NCBI GenBank assembly: GCA_009908725.1
Contig: JAAAOT010000045.1
Coordinates: 1 to 40,108, forward strand
Direction: 5' to 3'
Length of the DNA stretch: 40,108 nucleotides
DNA from: Bacteroidota bacterium
GTDB lineage: Bacteria > Bacteroidota > Rhodothermia > Rhodothermales > Salinibacteraceae
Position numbers and translations under genes: made by a program. The notes beneath the pieces are model-generated. The model ran no database searches, was not told the origin of the DNA, and saw only the letters and a list, made by a program, of their open reading frames with translations. Below, piece after piece: positions 1 to 8,074 of this stretch (position 1 is its first letter; each line of letters begins with the position of its first letter).

Positions 1-165
1 CCCGGTTCCGGCAAACATATCGAGCACTTCGGCCCCCTCAAGGTAGATGCGGCTGTCGACGAGAGCGAAGAGGGATTCACGAGTTCGCGCGGTGGACGGC
101 CGAGTCATGTGCCCGGGCGGGGACGAAAGACCGTGTCCGCGAAAGCGTCCGGCGATGATGCGCAT
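1..165 (-). CDS. rsmD: 16S rRNA (guanine-N2)-methyltransferase RsmD, N-terminal fragment
   Basis: Only the first 55 codons lie in the window; the reading frame stays open to the edge. The start is the ATG whose complement is at 163-165, giving MRIIAGRFRGHGL, the typical RsmD opening. It continues through MTRPSTARTRESLF, which matches the family's RPT..R.RE.LF block, and ends in EVLDMFAGTG, the SAM-binding motif I. RsmD methylates G966 of 16S rRNA in the assembled small subunit, in the cytoplasm. The upstream gene on the same strand is a DUF3822-like protein, a pairing common in Bacteroidetes relatives, which supports the call. The catalytic NPPY motif lies outside the window. Identification is firm; intactness cannot be judged. 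Confidence 0.88.
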   Translation of the reverse strand, partial: MRIIAGRFRGHGLSSPPGHMTRPSTARTRESLFALVDSRIYLEGAEVLDMFAGTG

Positions 166-332
166 GGCGACTCAGTCAGATTCCAGTAGGAGCAGTGGGT
201 GAGGCAGTCCTGCCCGCGAAGTCCCGTGACCGAACGCAGCGGAGGAGATATCAGGGCACGGGGTGGAGCAAACGCACGCCATGTGTCAAAAGATGACGTG
301 CGCCCGAACCGAATCGATGGCACGAGTCGACC

Positions 333-1262
333 TTACAGGAGCGCTCCGACACAGGGTGCGTAAGCACCGACGTCGAGGGACGTGCCGAATCGACTCCGAT
401 CCGCACGAAGCGCACTCAGCGGATCCAGCGTCTCCGGTTCCACACCGAAGATGGTCTGGAACGGGGCGTATGCGTTGGAGTCCACGTCGAGCCCGTAGAC
501 GAAGAGGCGCCCGACCGCTCCGGGGGAGACCCCGAGGCGATTCAGCAGGCCGATCGCAAAATACAACCGGTCCGTCGGCGTATCTGCCTCATGGGTGTAA
601 TGGCTGTGGTACCACTGCCGGTCCCGAGAAAGTGTGTATTCTGTGTGTCCGTCGTAGCGGCCGACGGACAGAGTGAATGGCCGGAGCGCCTGCGCCTGCG
701 TGATTCCGGTGAGGTCGGTCTGGGCCGCGACCCTGGCGGCGGCCTGTGTACTGACAACCCAGTCGAAGCCGCTGACGGGAAGCGAGCTGGCGAGGTGCCC
801 CAGGCGTTCATGGACGGCGCCGGGCGTGGCGAGCACGTGCACCCACATGACCGCCTCGCCTTCGCTGTCCTGGGCGGTGCGGACGGTCTGCGACGCAAGG
901 TCGAGCCCTGCGGGGTCGCGCGTTCCGGTCAGAAGCGCAGCCTGCTGGTGAATCTGCTCCTGCCGGCTCCGAACGGGGAGCTCCGCCGCGATAGGCGTAA
1001 AGAAGGTGAAGGAGTCCGGCGGATGGACGCAGATGCGAAGGCGCGATGCCTCCGTCTCGTCGAACGCCTCCTGCAGCGCCGCGACGACCTCGCCGCCGTG
1101 TTGTGGTGCCCCTGACCGGACCAGGTCACCGACCACGTCGAAGTCGAAGTCGCAACTGCCCAGCCGGAGCAGTCGAGGGGGCGCATCCTCCTCATTTTCG
1201 ACCTCGGCATACCGAAGCTGCGAGCCGTAGATATCGATCGCTGCGAGGACCGCTTCACTCAT
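333..1262 (-). CDS. DUF3822-like protein of unknown function
   Basis: A 309-residue soluble protein with no signal peptide or membrane segment. The N-terminus (AAIDIYGSQLRYAEV) looks like the first phosphate-binding strand of an actin/hexokinase (ASKHA) fold. The middle has an alternating hydrophobic pattern (LRICVHPPDSFTFFTPI) and the C-terminal part reads FVYGLDVDSNAYAPFQTIFG. Length, composition and position next to rsmD fit the Bacteroidetes DUF3822 family, which often sits beside rsmD and coaD. Its function is not established. The gap to rsmD is 167 bases, so co-transcription is possible but not shown. The family assignment rests on my recognition of the layout and context, not a search; the coding call is much firmer than the family name. 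Confidence 0.75.
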   Translation of the reverse strand: MSEAVLAAIDIYGSQLRYAEVENEEDAPPRLLRLGSCDFDFDVVGDLVRSGAPQHGGEVVAALQEAFDETEASRLRICVHPPDSFTFFTPIAAELPVRSRQEQIHQQAALLTGTRDPAGLDLASQTVRTAQDSEGEAVMWVHVLATPGAVHERLGHLASSLPVSGFDWVVSTQAAARVAAQTDLTGITQAQALRPFTLSVGRYDGHTEYTLSRDRQWYHSHYTHEADTPTDRLYFAIGLLNRLGVSPGAVGRLFVYGLDVDSNAYAPFQTIFGVEPETLDPLSALRADRSRFGTSLDVGAYAPCVGALL

Positions 1263-1611
1263 GCCGGTTCAGATATACGTCGAGGCGATCACGGGATACG
1301 CTCGGGCGTCCCTTTCATCACTTAGTACGGTGACAGCGGGGCCGGACGGGCATATGTCGTGGAAAGGTAAGATGCGAAGACGTCAGATGCGACGCCGGAT
1401 TATGCTACGTCCCGGGCTTCGCGGGGATTCGGCACAGGAGCCGATCCGGATGGACCGGCCAACGATACCGGAGGGGCGTTCCGAATGGACATGGGAGGCG
1501 GCACCAGATGAGGCTAAATGGCCGCCTCCGGTCCCTCGATCGAAACGTGTTGCCCGCGAAACCGGCCGGTCCGTGCCGAACGGCCGGGGGTGCCGCCGCG
1601 GGATCAATGGA
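1263..1611. other. 349-base gap between minus-strand genes
   Basis: This stretch separates the small membrane-anchored gene (stop at 1612) from the DUF3822-like gene (start 1262). I see a terminator-like hairpin at 1562-1587 just downstream of the former; the remainder should hold the promoter of the DUF3822-like gene. Open frames crossing it are Arg/Pro-rich readings of GC-rich DNA and do not look coding. No RNA gene or repeat was recognised. Confidence 0.4.
1559..1587 (-). terminator. Terminator-like hairpin after the 1612-2073 gene
   Basis: The arms CCGGCCG (1562-1568) and CGGCCGG (1581-1587) pair perfectly over 7 bp around a 12-base loop, 25 bases downstream of the stop codon at 1612. 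In transcript sense the stem is followed by GTTTCGCG, so the U tract is only three bases long and termination may be weak. Confidence 0.4.
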
Positions 1612-2073
1612 TTACTCCCAGGACGCAACGTTCGTCTGCGTTGGATCACCGGTGAGCGTTCCGATCTTGTCATCCGTGTCCGGATCTTCGAGCAGATAGG
1701 TCTCGACTTTTCCGGTATCACTAACCGTGTACAGGAATCGGTTGCCCGTGCGCGGAGAGAAGAACAGGGAGTCCAGGTTTAACGGCCCTCCGAAGATGCT
1801 ATCCTGTGCGGACCGAAGGAGCGAGTCGCGCTCGATGTGAACCCGGAGGGTGTCCAGCGAATCCGGAAAGCTGGCACTGTCGCCCTCGTAGTCGACGAGA
1901 GCGGTGCGAATGTTCGACATCCGCTCGCGGGTCTGCTCCGTGAGTTCCTGCTGTCGCTCGATTCGTTCGTACGGTTCGGTGATCGCCCGGTAGAGAAAGT
2001 AGGAAAGGACGATAATAGCGATCCCCAACACGATTTGAACTCCGGTGCGAAGGTTCTGGCGGCTCGCAGCCAT
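1612..2073 (-). CDS. Small membrane-anchored protein, pseudopilin-like layout
   Basis: I take the ATG at 2073, giving 153 residues starting MAASRQNLRTGVQIVLG. A longer frame runs upstream to 2301, but its extra residues look non-coding. One transmembrane segment (about residues 11-28, VQIVLGIAIIVLSYFLYRA) is followed by a charged helix (EPYERIERQQELTEQTRERM) and a soluble C-terminal domain containing VDYEGDSASFPDSLDTL and later GNRFLYTVSDTGKVETYLLEDPD. This order, an N-terminal helix then a y..FP.SLD.L motif and a G..y.Y.v.d.g..y.L hairpin, resembles type II secretion or type IV pseudopilins and proteins that share their C-terminal fold. I see no prepilin peptidase site, so export through that route is unsupported. 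Function unknown. Confidence 0.65.
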   Translation of the reverse strand: MAASRQNLRTGVQIVLGIAIIVLSYFLYRAITEPYERIERQQELTEQTRERMSNIRTALVDYEGDSASFPDSLDTLRVHIERDSLLRSAQDSIFGGPLNLDSLFFSPRTGNRFLYTVSDTGKVETYLLEDPDTDDKIGTLTGDPTQTNVASWE

Positions 2074-2603
2074 GTGGGCGTCAACGATGATTGATTGTAG
2101 AAAGCGAATCGAACGACGCTGCCGCGCAAGCAGCGACACGAGAACGAATATGCAATCCTGGCGTCCGTCCAGCCCGTTCACGAGGGTCGGACAATGACCC
2201 GGCGGGTGCGTAATGGAACCAGGCGACAGCGTTGCAAGGAACGACATCGCGGGCAGAACGGCAACACGGCCAAAAGTACATGCCGACCTTGCGAAATGCA
2301 ACCAGCGTCGAACGTCGATCCAACGTTAACGGGGAATTCGGTGAGGCTCGACATGCTGCGCGACACCGTCCACCGAACCTCTGAGGCGCCCCGTCTCAGC
2401 CACTCATTTATCCAAGTGAGCAGCGCACAGACCGCCTAACAGACGCAGCAGCAGCCCGCTCGGGGTCATGTGTCCGCATGCAGCCCGAATCCCGCGATTC
2501 TTCCGACGGCCTTCCGATTTTGGCGCACGATTCCCAAAACAAAGCACGTCCAGGGTCGGTATCTTCGATGTTCGTTATTCTCCACGCCTACCGCCTCGTG
2601 CCT
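2074..2603. other. Divergent intergenic region upstream of pdxJ
   Basis: Between the minus-strand small membrane protein (start 2073) and the GTG chosen for pdxJ (2604) there are about 530 bases. The 3' part (2478-2603) is open in the pdxJ frame and could be a longer N-terminus if the ATG at 2478 or 2568 were used. The rest should contain two divergent promoters. A short inverted repeat, CTGAG-N9-CTCAG, lies near 2380-2400. I see no RNA gene or convincing ORF. Confidence 0.4.
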
Positions 2604-3326
2604 GTGATCCGTCTGCTCATCAACGTCGACCACGTCGGAACGCTGCGTAACGCGCGCAAAGAGACGTTTCCCGACCCTGTGCACGCGGCCGCAATCTGCG
2701 AGCACGCCGGCGCCGACGGCATCGTGTTTCACCTGCGGGAAGACCGCCGGCACATCACGGAGCGGGACGTTCGGCTTTTTCGGGAGACGGTAAAGGGCAA
2801 GCTGGATTTCGAACTCTCCACCGATCCAGAGGTCGTCGACATCTGCTGCGACGTCGCGCCGGACCTTGCCACCCTTGTGCCGGAGCGGCGGGAGGAGGTG
2901 ACGACGGAGGGCGGGCTCGACGTCATGGCGAACCGCAAGCACCTCGACCGAGTCGTCCCCCGTCTCTACGACGCGGGCATCGAGCAGGTCGCCCTTTTCG
3001 TCGATCCCGTGCCGGAGCAAATCCGTGCCGCGGCCGACGCCGGAGCCAACACGGTCGAATTGCACACGGGCGACTATGCAAACGCCACCACGGACGCCGA
3101 CCTCCGGACGGAGGCTGAACGCCTGGCCGAGGGTGCGCGGGCAGCTCACGACGCCGGCCTTCGCGTTCACGCCGGACACGGACTCGACTACAACAATTTC
3201 GCCCTCTTCCGCGACACGGTCCCGCATGTGGCAGAGGTTTCGATCGGCTTCGCTGTCATCTCCCGGGCCGTTCTGACGGGCATGGACCAGGCCGTGCGCG
3301 ACATGCTCGCGGTCGTCAAGGCCTGA
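2604..3326 (+). CDS. pdxJ: Pyridoxine 5'-phosphate synthase PdxJ
   Basis: PdxJ condenses 1-deoxy-D-xylulose 5-phosphate with 3-amino-2-oxopropyl phosphate to make pyridoxine 5'-phosphate, the last ring-forming step of the DXP-dependent vitamin B6 route, in the cytoplasm. Starting at the GTG at 2604 gives 240 residues, the family's usual length, opening VIRLLINVDHVGTLRNAR, which aligns with the conserved N-terminus. Other landmarks are GADGIVFHLREDRRHI, LDFELS, VALFVDP, ANTVELHTGDYA and HAGHGLDYNN. The late motif reads VSIGFAVISRAV; many relatives have His where this protein has Phe. In-frame ATGs at 2568 and 2478 would add 12 or 42 atypical residues. The presence of pdxB at 9117 shows that both diagnostic enzymes of this route are encoded nearby. 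Confidence 0.93.
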   Translation: MIRLLINVDHVGTLRNARKETFPDPVHAAAICEHAGADGIVFHLREDRRHITERDVRLFRETVKGKLDFELSTDPEVVDICCDVAPDLATLVPERREEVTTEGGLDVMANRKHLDRVVPRLYDAGIEQVALFVDPVPEQIRAAADAGANTVELHTGDYANATTDADLRTEAERLAEGARAAHDAGLRVHAGHGLDYNNFALFRDTVPHVAEVSIGFAVISRAVLTGMDQAVRDMLAVVKA

Positions 3327-3411
3327 TCGCCGGACGTCGACCCTGTCCGGCGAACCCATTCCGGCACCTTCCTGTCTTCCCTTCTCCTTTTCGTTTCCCA
3401 TCCCGTTGAGC

Positions 3412-4323
3412 ATGGACGCTCCGTCTCCTTTTTTCGAAGACCTTCCCGACGATCACAAAAGCGGGTACGTCGCGCTGATCGGAAAGCCGAACGTGGGCAA
3501 ATCCACGCTCATGAACGCTATGGTCGGGCGGAAGCTGTCGATCGTCACGCGGAAGCCGCAGACGACGCGCAACCGCGTGATCGGGATTCACTCGGATGAA
3601 TCGCACCAGGTCATCTTCCTGGACACGCCGGGGATCATCAAGCCGCAGTACCGCCTGCACGAGGCCATGATGGGTCAGGTGGAAAGCGCGGTCCGGGATG
3701 CGGACCTGCTCCTCTTCCTCCACGACGTGACGCAGGACTCGCCGGACACGTTCAGCCTCGAACAGGCCGGAGAACGCCCGGCCTTCCTCGTTCTGACGAA
3801 GATGGACCTGATCCCGAACGAGCAGGCTCTTCCCCTCGTCGAGAAGTACACGGAGCTTCGCGGCTTCGACGAGGTCGTCCCCACGTCTGCGGTGAAAGGA
3901 ACGAACGTCGACACGCTTCTCGACCTGATCGTGGATCGGCTTCCGCTGGGGCCGCCGTTTTACCCCAAAGAAATGGTCAGTGAGCACCCGGAGCGCTTCT
4001 TCGTTGCGGAGATCATCCGGGAGAAGGTCTTTCAGCAGTACCACGAAGAGATCCCGTACTCCGTCCAGGTCAACATCGTGGAGTACGAGGAGCGAACCAA
4101 CGAAAAAGACTTCATCGACGCCGAGATCGTCGTTAACAGGAAGTCCCACAAGGGGATTCTGATCGGGAAGGGCGGACGGGCCTTGAAGCGACTCGGAACG
4201 GCTGCCCGAAAAGACATCGAGCCGTTTGTGCAGTCCGACGTCTACCTGCAGCTGCACGTAAAAGTCCGAAAGGACTGGCGCGACCAGGAGTCCTACCTCA
4301 AATCATACGGCTATCGCGGCTAA
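3412..4323 (+). CDS. era: GTPase Era
   Basis: Era is an essential GTPase that binds the 3' end of 16S rRNA and helps 30S subunit maturation. From the ATG at 3412 it is 303 residues, normal for the family. The G domain carries GKPNVGKS (P loop, about residues 24-31), a switch region with TRKPQTTRNRV, DTPG (about 71-74), and TKMD for guanine recognition. The C-terminal KH domain carries GILIGKGGRALKRLG, the RNA-binding signature. A TTG two codons upstream is a possible but less likely start. It follows pdxJ by 85 bases on the same strand, so the two may be co-transcribed; no terminator is visible between them. Confidence 0.97.
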   Translation: MDAPSPFFEDLPDDHKSGYVALIGKPNVGKSTLMNAMVGRKLSIVTRKPQTTRNRVIGIHSDESHQVIFLDTPGIIKPQYRLHEAMMGQVESAVRDADLLLFLHDVTQDSPDTFSLEQAGERPAFLVLTKMDLIPNEQALPLVEKYTELRGFDEVVPTSAVKGTNVDTLLDLIVDRLPLGPPFYPKEMVSEHPERFFVAEIIREKVFQQYHEEIPYSVQVNIVEYEERTNEKDFIDAEIVVNRKSHKGILIGKGGRALKRLGTAARKDIEPFVQSDVYLQLHVKVRKDWRDQESYLKSYGYRG

Positions 4324-4403
4324 TCGGACATCTGTCTCGATCGACGTGACCGGCAAAACCTCGTCTGCCTCGTTCTGCGCGATTGCCCTGCCCGCGCCGT
4401 CGC

Positions 4404-4730
4404 CTAGCGCCGGGATGGACCGCTGGGCTCCGCATCCGTCTTTGTCTTGTCCGCATTGGTCTCCAGCGCTCCGGCCAGGATGCGACGTGCCAGTCCCTCG
4501 GCGGTCGGAGCGGTGACGGTCCGACGCGTCGTACGATAATGCGCGAGGTAGAGCACTTGTCCGGCCACCACCCGGCGCACGACGATCCACTCCGGTGAGA
4601 GCGACGCCGATAGATCGGCGGCAGACTCGCGGATGGCCGTGCGGAGGCGTTCACGCTCACGGGGATGAGCATCCAGGCTCCTGTGGAAACGAATGCTTCG
4701 GTCTGAAGGGGACGGTGGAGGCGTCGTCAT
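4404..4730 (-). CDS. Small hypothetical protein
   Basis: This is a 108-residue protein from the ATG at 4730 (MTTPPPSPSDRSIRF). It has no membrane segment or signal peptide. The middle looks like a compact alpha/beta unit: ERERLRTAIRESAADLSASL, then EWIVVRRVVAGQVLYLAHY, a hydrophobic beta strand, then TAEGLARRILAGAL, a helix. The last 20 residues are low-complexity and polar. I do not recognise the family. It is convergent with era and divergent from the metallo-hydrolase gene. Opposite-strand frames over the same bases are poorer in composition, which is why this one was kept, but the call is only moderately secure. Confidence 0.5.
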   Translation of the reverse strand: MTTPPPSPSDRSIRFHRSLDAHPRERERLRTAIRESAADLSASLSPEWIVVRRVVAGQVLYLAHYRTTRRTVTAPTAEGLARRILAGALETNADKTKTDAEPSGPSRR

Positions 4731-4800
4731 GATGCCGATGACCGGATGGCCACAGCGGATTCCAGGGGGTACGCGCGCCAAATACCATTGCCAGGGCCAC

Positions 4801-4820
4801 GCCACGTCCCATGACGTGGC
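4801..4820. promoter_or_regulatory. Perfect 8-bp inverted repeat in a divergent promoter region
   Basis: GCCACGTCCCATGACGTGGC is a perfect inverted repeat of 8 bp arms around a CCAT spacer. It lies in the non-coding stretch between the divergent starts at 4730 (minus) and 4953 (plus). It could be an operator for either gene, or a cruciform or hairpin. There is no U tract on either side, so a terminator is unlikely. Confidence 0.4.
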
Positions 4821-4952
4821 CGGTTACGGTGTGATCTTCTCGTACGTCGCCGAATCTCAGCCGGCGAACGTTCGCCTGACCGGCTCGTACGGATTGTCGG
4901 TTTACTGATCTGTATCCCGAACCTACTCCCACAAACGCCTCCCCCTGCCTCT

Positions 4953-5594
4953 ATGAAGGTCCAGTCGTTTACTTACAACCCGTTCATGACGAATTGCTAC
5001 GTATGCCATGACCAGGGCGAGGCCGTCATTATCGACCCGAGTTGCGCGGCGGACAACGAAAAGCAGGAGGTGGCGAAGTTTCTGGAGAAGGAGAACCTGA
5101 CCGTCGTCCACCTTCTGCTGACACACGCCCACATCGATCACATCTTCGGATGCTCGTTCTTCGAGGACCGGTTCGACGACGTGTTTAAAATGCACGATGC
5201 CGCCGTGCCCTTCATCGAGCGGTCCGTTGACCAGGCGACGGCCTTCGGCGTACAGATCGAGCCGCCGTCCGTGCCAACGTCATTTCTCGCGGAAGGCGAC
5301 ACCGTATCGTTCGGCTCGGTCACGCTCGACGTCCTGCACACGCCGGGCCATTCGCCGGACTCGATTTGCTTCGTCGACATGGAAAGCCAGCAGGCGATCA
5401 CGGGCGACGTCCTCTTTCAGGATTCGATTGGACGCACGCAGGGTCTCCCGCAAACATCCATGCCACAGCTCATGGCATCGATTCGTGACAAGGTGCTTCC
5501 ACTCGGCGATGACGTCACCATTTATCCCGGACACGGCCCCGAGACGACGATCGGGCGAGAACGACGCCAGAATCCGTTTTTAAACGATTCGTGA
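4953..5594 (+). CDS. Metallo-beta-lactamase-fold hydrolase (glyoxalase II-like)
   Basis: A 213-residue cytoplasmic protein with the complete metal-binding set of the metallo-beta-lactamase fold: THAHIDH at residues 57-63 (HxHxDH), HTPGHSPDS in the middle, GDVLF with the bridging Asp, and the C-terminal YPGHGP His. The overall size and short C-terminus match the YcbL-type small glyoxalase II-like hydrolases rather than full glyoxalase II, which has an extra helical domain. The likely reaction is thioester hydrolysis, but the substrate cannot be read from sequence. It is convergent with bshA; a link to bacillithiol-dependent detoxification is possible because bacillithiol users have such hydrolases, but that is inference from proximity. 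Confidence 0.88.
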   Translation: MKVQSFTYNPFMTNCYVCHDQGEAVIIDPSCAADNEKQEVAKFLEKENLTVVHLLLTHAHIDHIFGCSFFEDRFDDVFKMHDAAVPFIERSVDQATAFGVQIEPPSVPTSFLAEGDTVSFGSVTLDVLHTPGHSPDSICFVDMESQQAITGDVLFQDSIGRTQGLPQTSMPQLMASIRDKVLPLGDDVTIYPGHGPETTIGRERRQNPFLNDS

Positions 5595-5658
5595 GGCGAT
5601 TTGAAACGACGCCTGAGGCGATCCTGCCTTCACCGGTTTGCTGTGGGCAAGGGTAGAC

Positions 5659-6816
5659 TCAGGCAGACGACCCGGCCGACTCCAGCGCGTTCTCCCGGAC
5701 CTGCCGGTAATATTCCTCATAGTGCGGCACGATCTGGCTGATGTCGAACGTGTCCTCCGCACGGGAACGGGCGGCCGCCGACATCCGCTGATGTAATTCG
5801 GCGTCGACGAGAAGCCGGCGACAGGCCGACTCAAAAGCGTCGACGTCGTCCAGCTCGCACAGAAATCCGGTTTCCCCGTCCACGACCAGCTCCGGCAGGC
5901 CGCCGACGTTGCTGGCCACAACCGGCACGTCGCAGGCCATCGCCTCCAGCGCGGCCAGGCCGAACGTTTCCGAGCCGCTCGGCATCAAGAAGACGTCGGC
6001 AATCGACAGGATCTCCTCGACTGGATCCTGCTTGCCGAGGAAGCGAATATCGTCGTACACGCCCAGGTCGCGGGCCTTGTGCTCGGCCGGGACGCGATCC
6101 GGGCCGTCGCCCACCAGCAGCAGCTTCACGGGAAGGTCGTCTGCACGGAGGCGATGGAAGATCTCGACGACCTGCTGGGCGTTTTTGACCGGGCGGAAGT
6201 TGGAGACGTGCGCGATCACCTTCTCCCCGTTCGGGCAAAGTGCCTGCTTGAAGTGCTCCTTGTTCTGGCGGTGGAAACGCTCGGTATCGATAAAGTTGGG
6301 CACCACCTCGATGCCGTTGTTGACCTCGAAGTGATCGTAGGTCTCCTGGCGCAGGTAGTTAGACACGGCCGTGACGCCGTCCGACTCGTTGATGGACCAC
6401 GTGACCACCGGCGCGAACGACGGGTCCTGACCGATCAGCGTGATGTCGGTCCCGTGAAGCGTTGTGACAACCGGCACATGCACGCCTTCGGTAGCCAGGA
6501 TCTGCTTGGCCATGACGGCGCTCGTCGCATGCGGAATCGCGTAATGCACGTGCATGACGTCGAGCCCGGCGTGCTTCGCGATGTCCACCATCTTGCTGGT
6601 CAGCGACAGCGTGTACGGTGGATACTCGAAGAGCGGATACGTCTGAACGTTGACCTCGTGAAAGAAGATGTTGCCGGCAATGTGCGAGAGCCGGAACGGC
6701 ATCGACGACGAAATAAAGTGGATCTCGTGGCCACGAGCAGCAAGGGCCTTGCCGAGTTCGGTAGCGACAACGCCGCTTCCGCCGTACGTGGGATAACAGG
6801 TGATGCCGATTTTCAT
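5659..6816 (-). CDS. bshA: N-acetyl-alpha-D-glucosaminyl L-malate synthase BshA
   Basis: BshA transfers GlcNAc from UDP-GlcNAc to L-malate, the first committed step of bacillithiol synthesis. The 385-residue protein begins MKIGITCYPTYGGSGVVATE, the hallmark N-terminus of BshA, followed by RGHEIHFISSSMPFRL and VMHVHYAIPHATSA, which line the malate pocket in the family. The C-terminal GT-B half has ISNF-like HVSNFRPVKN, LLLVGDGPDR and the nucleotide-sugar motif PSGSETFGLAALEAMACDVPVV. Length is typical. It belongs to the GT4 glycosyltransferases, but the N-terminus separates it from generic members. The gene is convergent with the metallo-hydrolase and divergent from the outer-membrane protein gene. 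The later pathway genes bshB and bshC are not in the window. Confidence 0.94.
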   Translation of the reverse strand: MKIGITCYPTYGGSGVVATELGKALAARGHEIHFISSSMPFRLSHIAGNIFFHEVNVQTYPLFEYPPYTLSLTSKMVDIAKHAGLDVMHVHYAIPHATSAVMAKQILATEGVHVPVVTTLHGTDITLIGQDPSFAPVVTWSINESDGVTAVSNYLRQETYDHFEVNNGIEVVPNFIDTERFHRQNKEHFKQALCPNGEKVIAHVSNFRPVKNAQQVVEIFHRLRADDLPVKLLLVGDGPDRVPAEHKARDLGVYDDIRFLGKQDPVEEILSIADVFLMPSGSETFGLAALEAMACDVPVVASNVGGLPELVVDGETGFLCELDDVDAFESACRRLLVDAELHQRMSAAARSRAEDTFDISQIVPHYEEYYRQVRENALESAGSSA

Positions 6817-7182
6817 GGGATGATAGAACCTGAAGCGGTCGATGAAATGCGGCCGGTCGGACCGTCCGTGCCATCAACTCATCGCGCGTAGGCAGGTTGC
6901 GGAACGGCGATGGAGTTCGGGATAACCGGCGCTGCCGGGGGTCACGCACCCGTAACTTATACGCCGCAGAGGGAGCGGCGAAGGTCCGAGACAGATGCGA
7001 GACAGTGAATGTAATAATCCGCCTGTGACTTTGGAGACGAAGCGTGCGGCTCGTACAGTGAACAACGGATCCTTCTGATCCGTGAGCCCTCTTTGCAGTG
7101 CACGGCCGGTCGATCCTTGACCGCCCGGTTCGCACCGCGTTGGTCTCATTTTCCTGACCCCTTCCCAAATCTCCCCCGCTCC
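6817..7182. other. Divergent intergenic region bshA / outer-membrane protein
   Basis: These 366 bases separate two divergent genes and should hold both promoters. An AT-rich TAATAAT stretch near 7012-7018 could be part of a -10 element for the plus-strand gene. A perfect hairpin, ACGGATC (7065-7071), loop CTTCT, GATCCGT (7077-7083), would lie in the 5' leader of that gene about 100 bases before its start. No coding sequence was recognised. Confidence 0.35.
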
Positions 7183-7821
7183 ATGCGCGATCTGCTTACA
7201 CGCATCGCTTCGTCCGCTCTTGCCGTCACCGTCGTCCTGATGCTCGCGGCTGCTCCCGCTCAGGCCCAGTTCGGAATTGCCGGCGGTCTGAACTTCGAGT
7301 CCTCTGACGACATCAGCACGAGCAGCACGGAGGCCAACTTCGAGAACTCGACGGGTTACCACATCGGCGTTGTGTACGATGCCGGATTCGGCCCCGTAAA
7401 CATTCGTCCCGGCTTTTTCTACCGGAAGGTCGGCACCTACGAGTTCGGATCGACAACCGGAGGCGCGGCTGCCGGAACGGTCGACATAGCGACCTTTGAG
7501 GTCCCCGTCGACGTCCGCCTGAACATTCTCACCACTCCGGTGGTCACGCCGTACGTGCTCGCGGGCCCGATGCTTACGATCCCCCGCTCCAACGTGGAGG
7601 GCTTCAACGATAACGACTTCGACGACTTCACCGAAGACGTCTCGCTATCTGCGAACGTGGGTGTTGGCGTCCAGGTCGCCCTGCCCGCGGTCCCGTTCAA
7701 ACTGCAGCCGGAGCTTCGCTACGAGTTCGGGATCTCCGAGTACGTGGATACGGACGCCGTTGAGGTCTCTGAAAGCCCGAAGTTCAGCGCCTTCAGCCTG
7801 CGCCTCAACGTCCTGTTCTAG
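7183..7821 (+). CDS. Secreted outer-membrane beta-barrel protein
   Basis: The ATG at 7183 gives 212 residues with a clear signal peptide (MRDLLTRIASSALAVTVVLM followed by LAAAPAQAQ, cleavage near AQA-Q). The mature part opens FGIAGGLNFES and shows alternating amphipathic strands with aromatic ends, including YHIGVVYDAGFG, VNIRPGFFYRKVG, FEVPVDVRLNI, VTPYVLAGPMLTI and VGVGVQVALP. It ends FSLRLNVLF, a terminal Phe typical of outer-membrane barrels. This is the layout of the outer-membrane beta-barrel (PorT/OmpX-like) families common in Bacteroidetes relatives; about 8 strands are expected from the length. The acidic loops (DNDFDDFTED) fit a halophile. The specific function is unknown. A terminator follows at 7864-7901. 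Confidence 0.85.
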   Translation: MRDLLTRIASSALAVTVVLMLAAAPAQAQFGIAGGLNFESSDDISTSSTEANFENSTGYHIGVVYDAGFGPVNIRPGFFYRKVGTYEFGSTTGGAAAGTVDIATFEVPVDVRLNILTTPVVTPYVLAGPMLTIPRSNVEGFNDNDFDDFTEDVSLSANVGVGVQVALPAVPFKLQPELRYEFGISEYVDTDAVEVSESPKFSAFSLRLNVLF

Positions 7822-7863
7822 TCTGCAGATGACATTCCCCACACGATTCACGTTTGCGGCATG

Positions 7864-7901
7864 GTGGGTACCTGGATTCTCGTCCGGGTACCCACTTTTT
7901 T
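7864..7901 (+). terminator. Rho-independent terminator after the outer-membrane protein gene
   Basis: A perfect 9-bp stem, GTGGGTACC (7864-7872) with GGTACCCAC (7887-7895), around a 14-base loop, is followed directly by TTTTTT (7896-7901). It lies 43 bases after the stop codon at 7821. Confidence 0.9.
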
Positions 7902-8006
7902 GATTCCCCCGGTTCTGCCCGCTCAGACAAGCGGCCGCTCCGTGTACGTCTGGTTCATCGTCGTCGCCGTCGCCGTGTCCCGGTCCGGCGTTATGACCGC
8001 AACGAG

Positions 8007-8042
8007 AAAACGCCGGTGCGCGGCAAGAAGCCGGCACCGGCG
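8007..8042 (-). terminator. Rho-independent terminator after the SleB-like hydrolase gene
   Basis: The arms CGCCGGTGC (8011-8019) and GCACCGGCG (8034-8042) pair perfectly over 9 bp. In the minus-strand transcript the stem is followed by UUUUCUCG. It lies about 33 bases past the stop codon at 8075. Confidence 0.8.
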
Positions 8043-8074
8043 ATATCATGATGCTTTGTCTGGACGTCGCCCGC

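Noticed and set aside
2478-2603. Extended N-terminus of PdxJ
   Set aside because: The extra residues have no match to the family, whose proteins begin at the RLLINVDHV block; the GTG at 2604 gives the normal length.
4303-4932. Several alternative frames overlapping the small hypothetical gene at 4404-4730
   Set aside because: They are Arg/Ser/Pro-rich or start and stop in odd places; only the 4404-4730 frame has a plausible folded-protein pattern.
7864-7901. Inverted repeat considered as an operator or attachment site
   Set aside because: The stem is followed immediately by six T bases downstream of a stop codon, so a terminator explains it.
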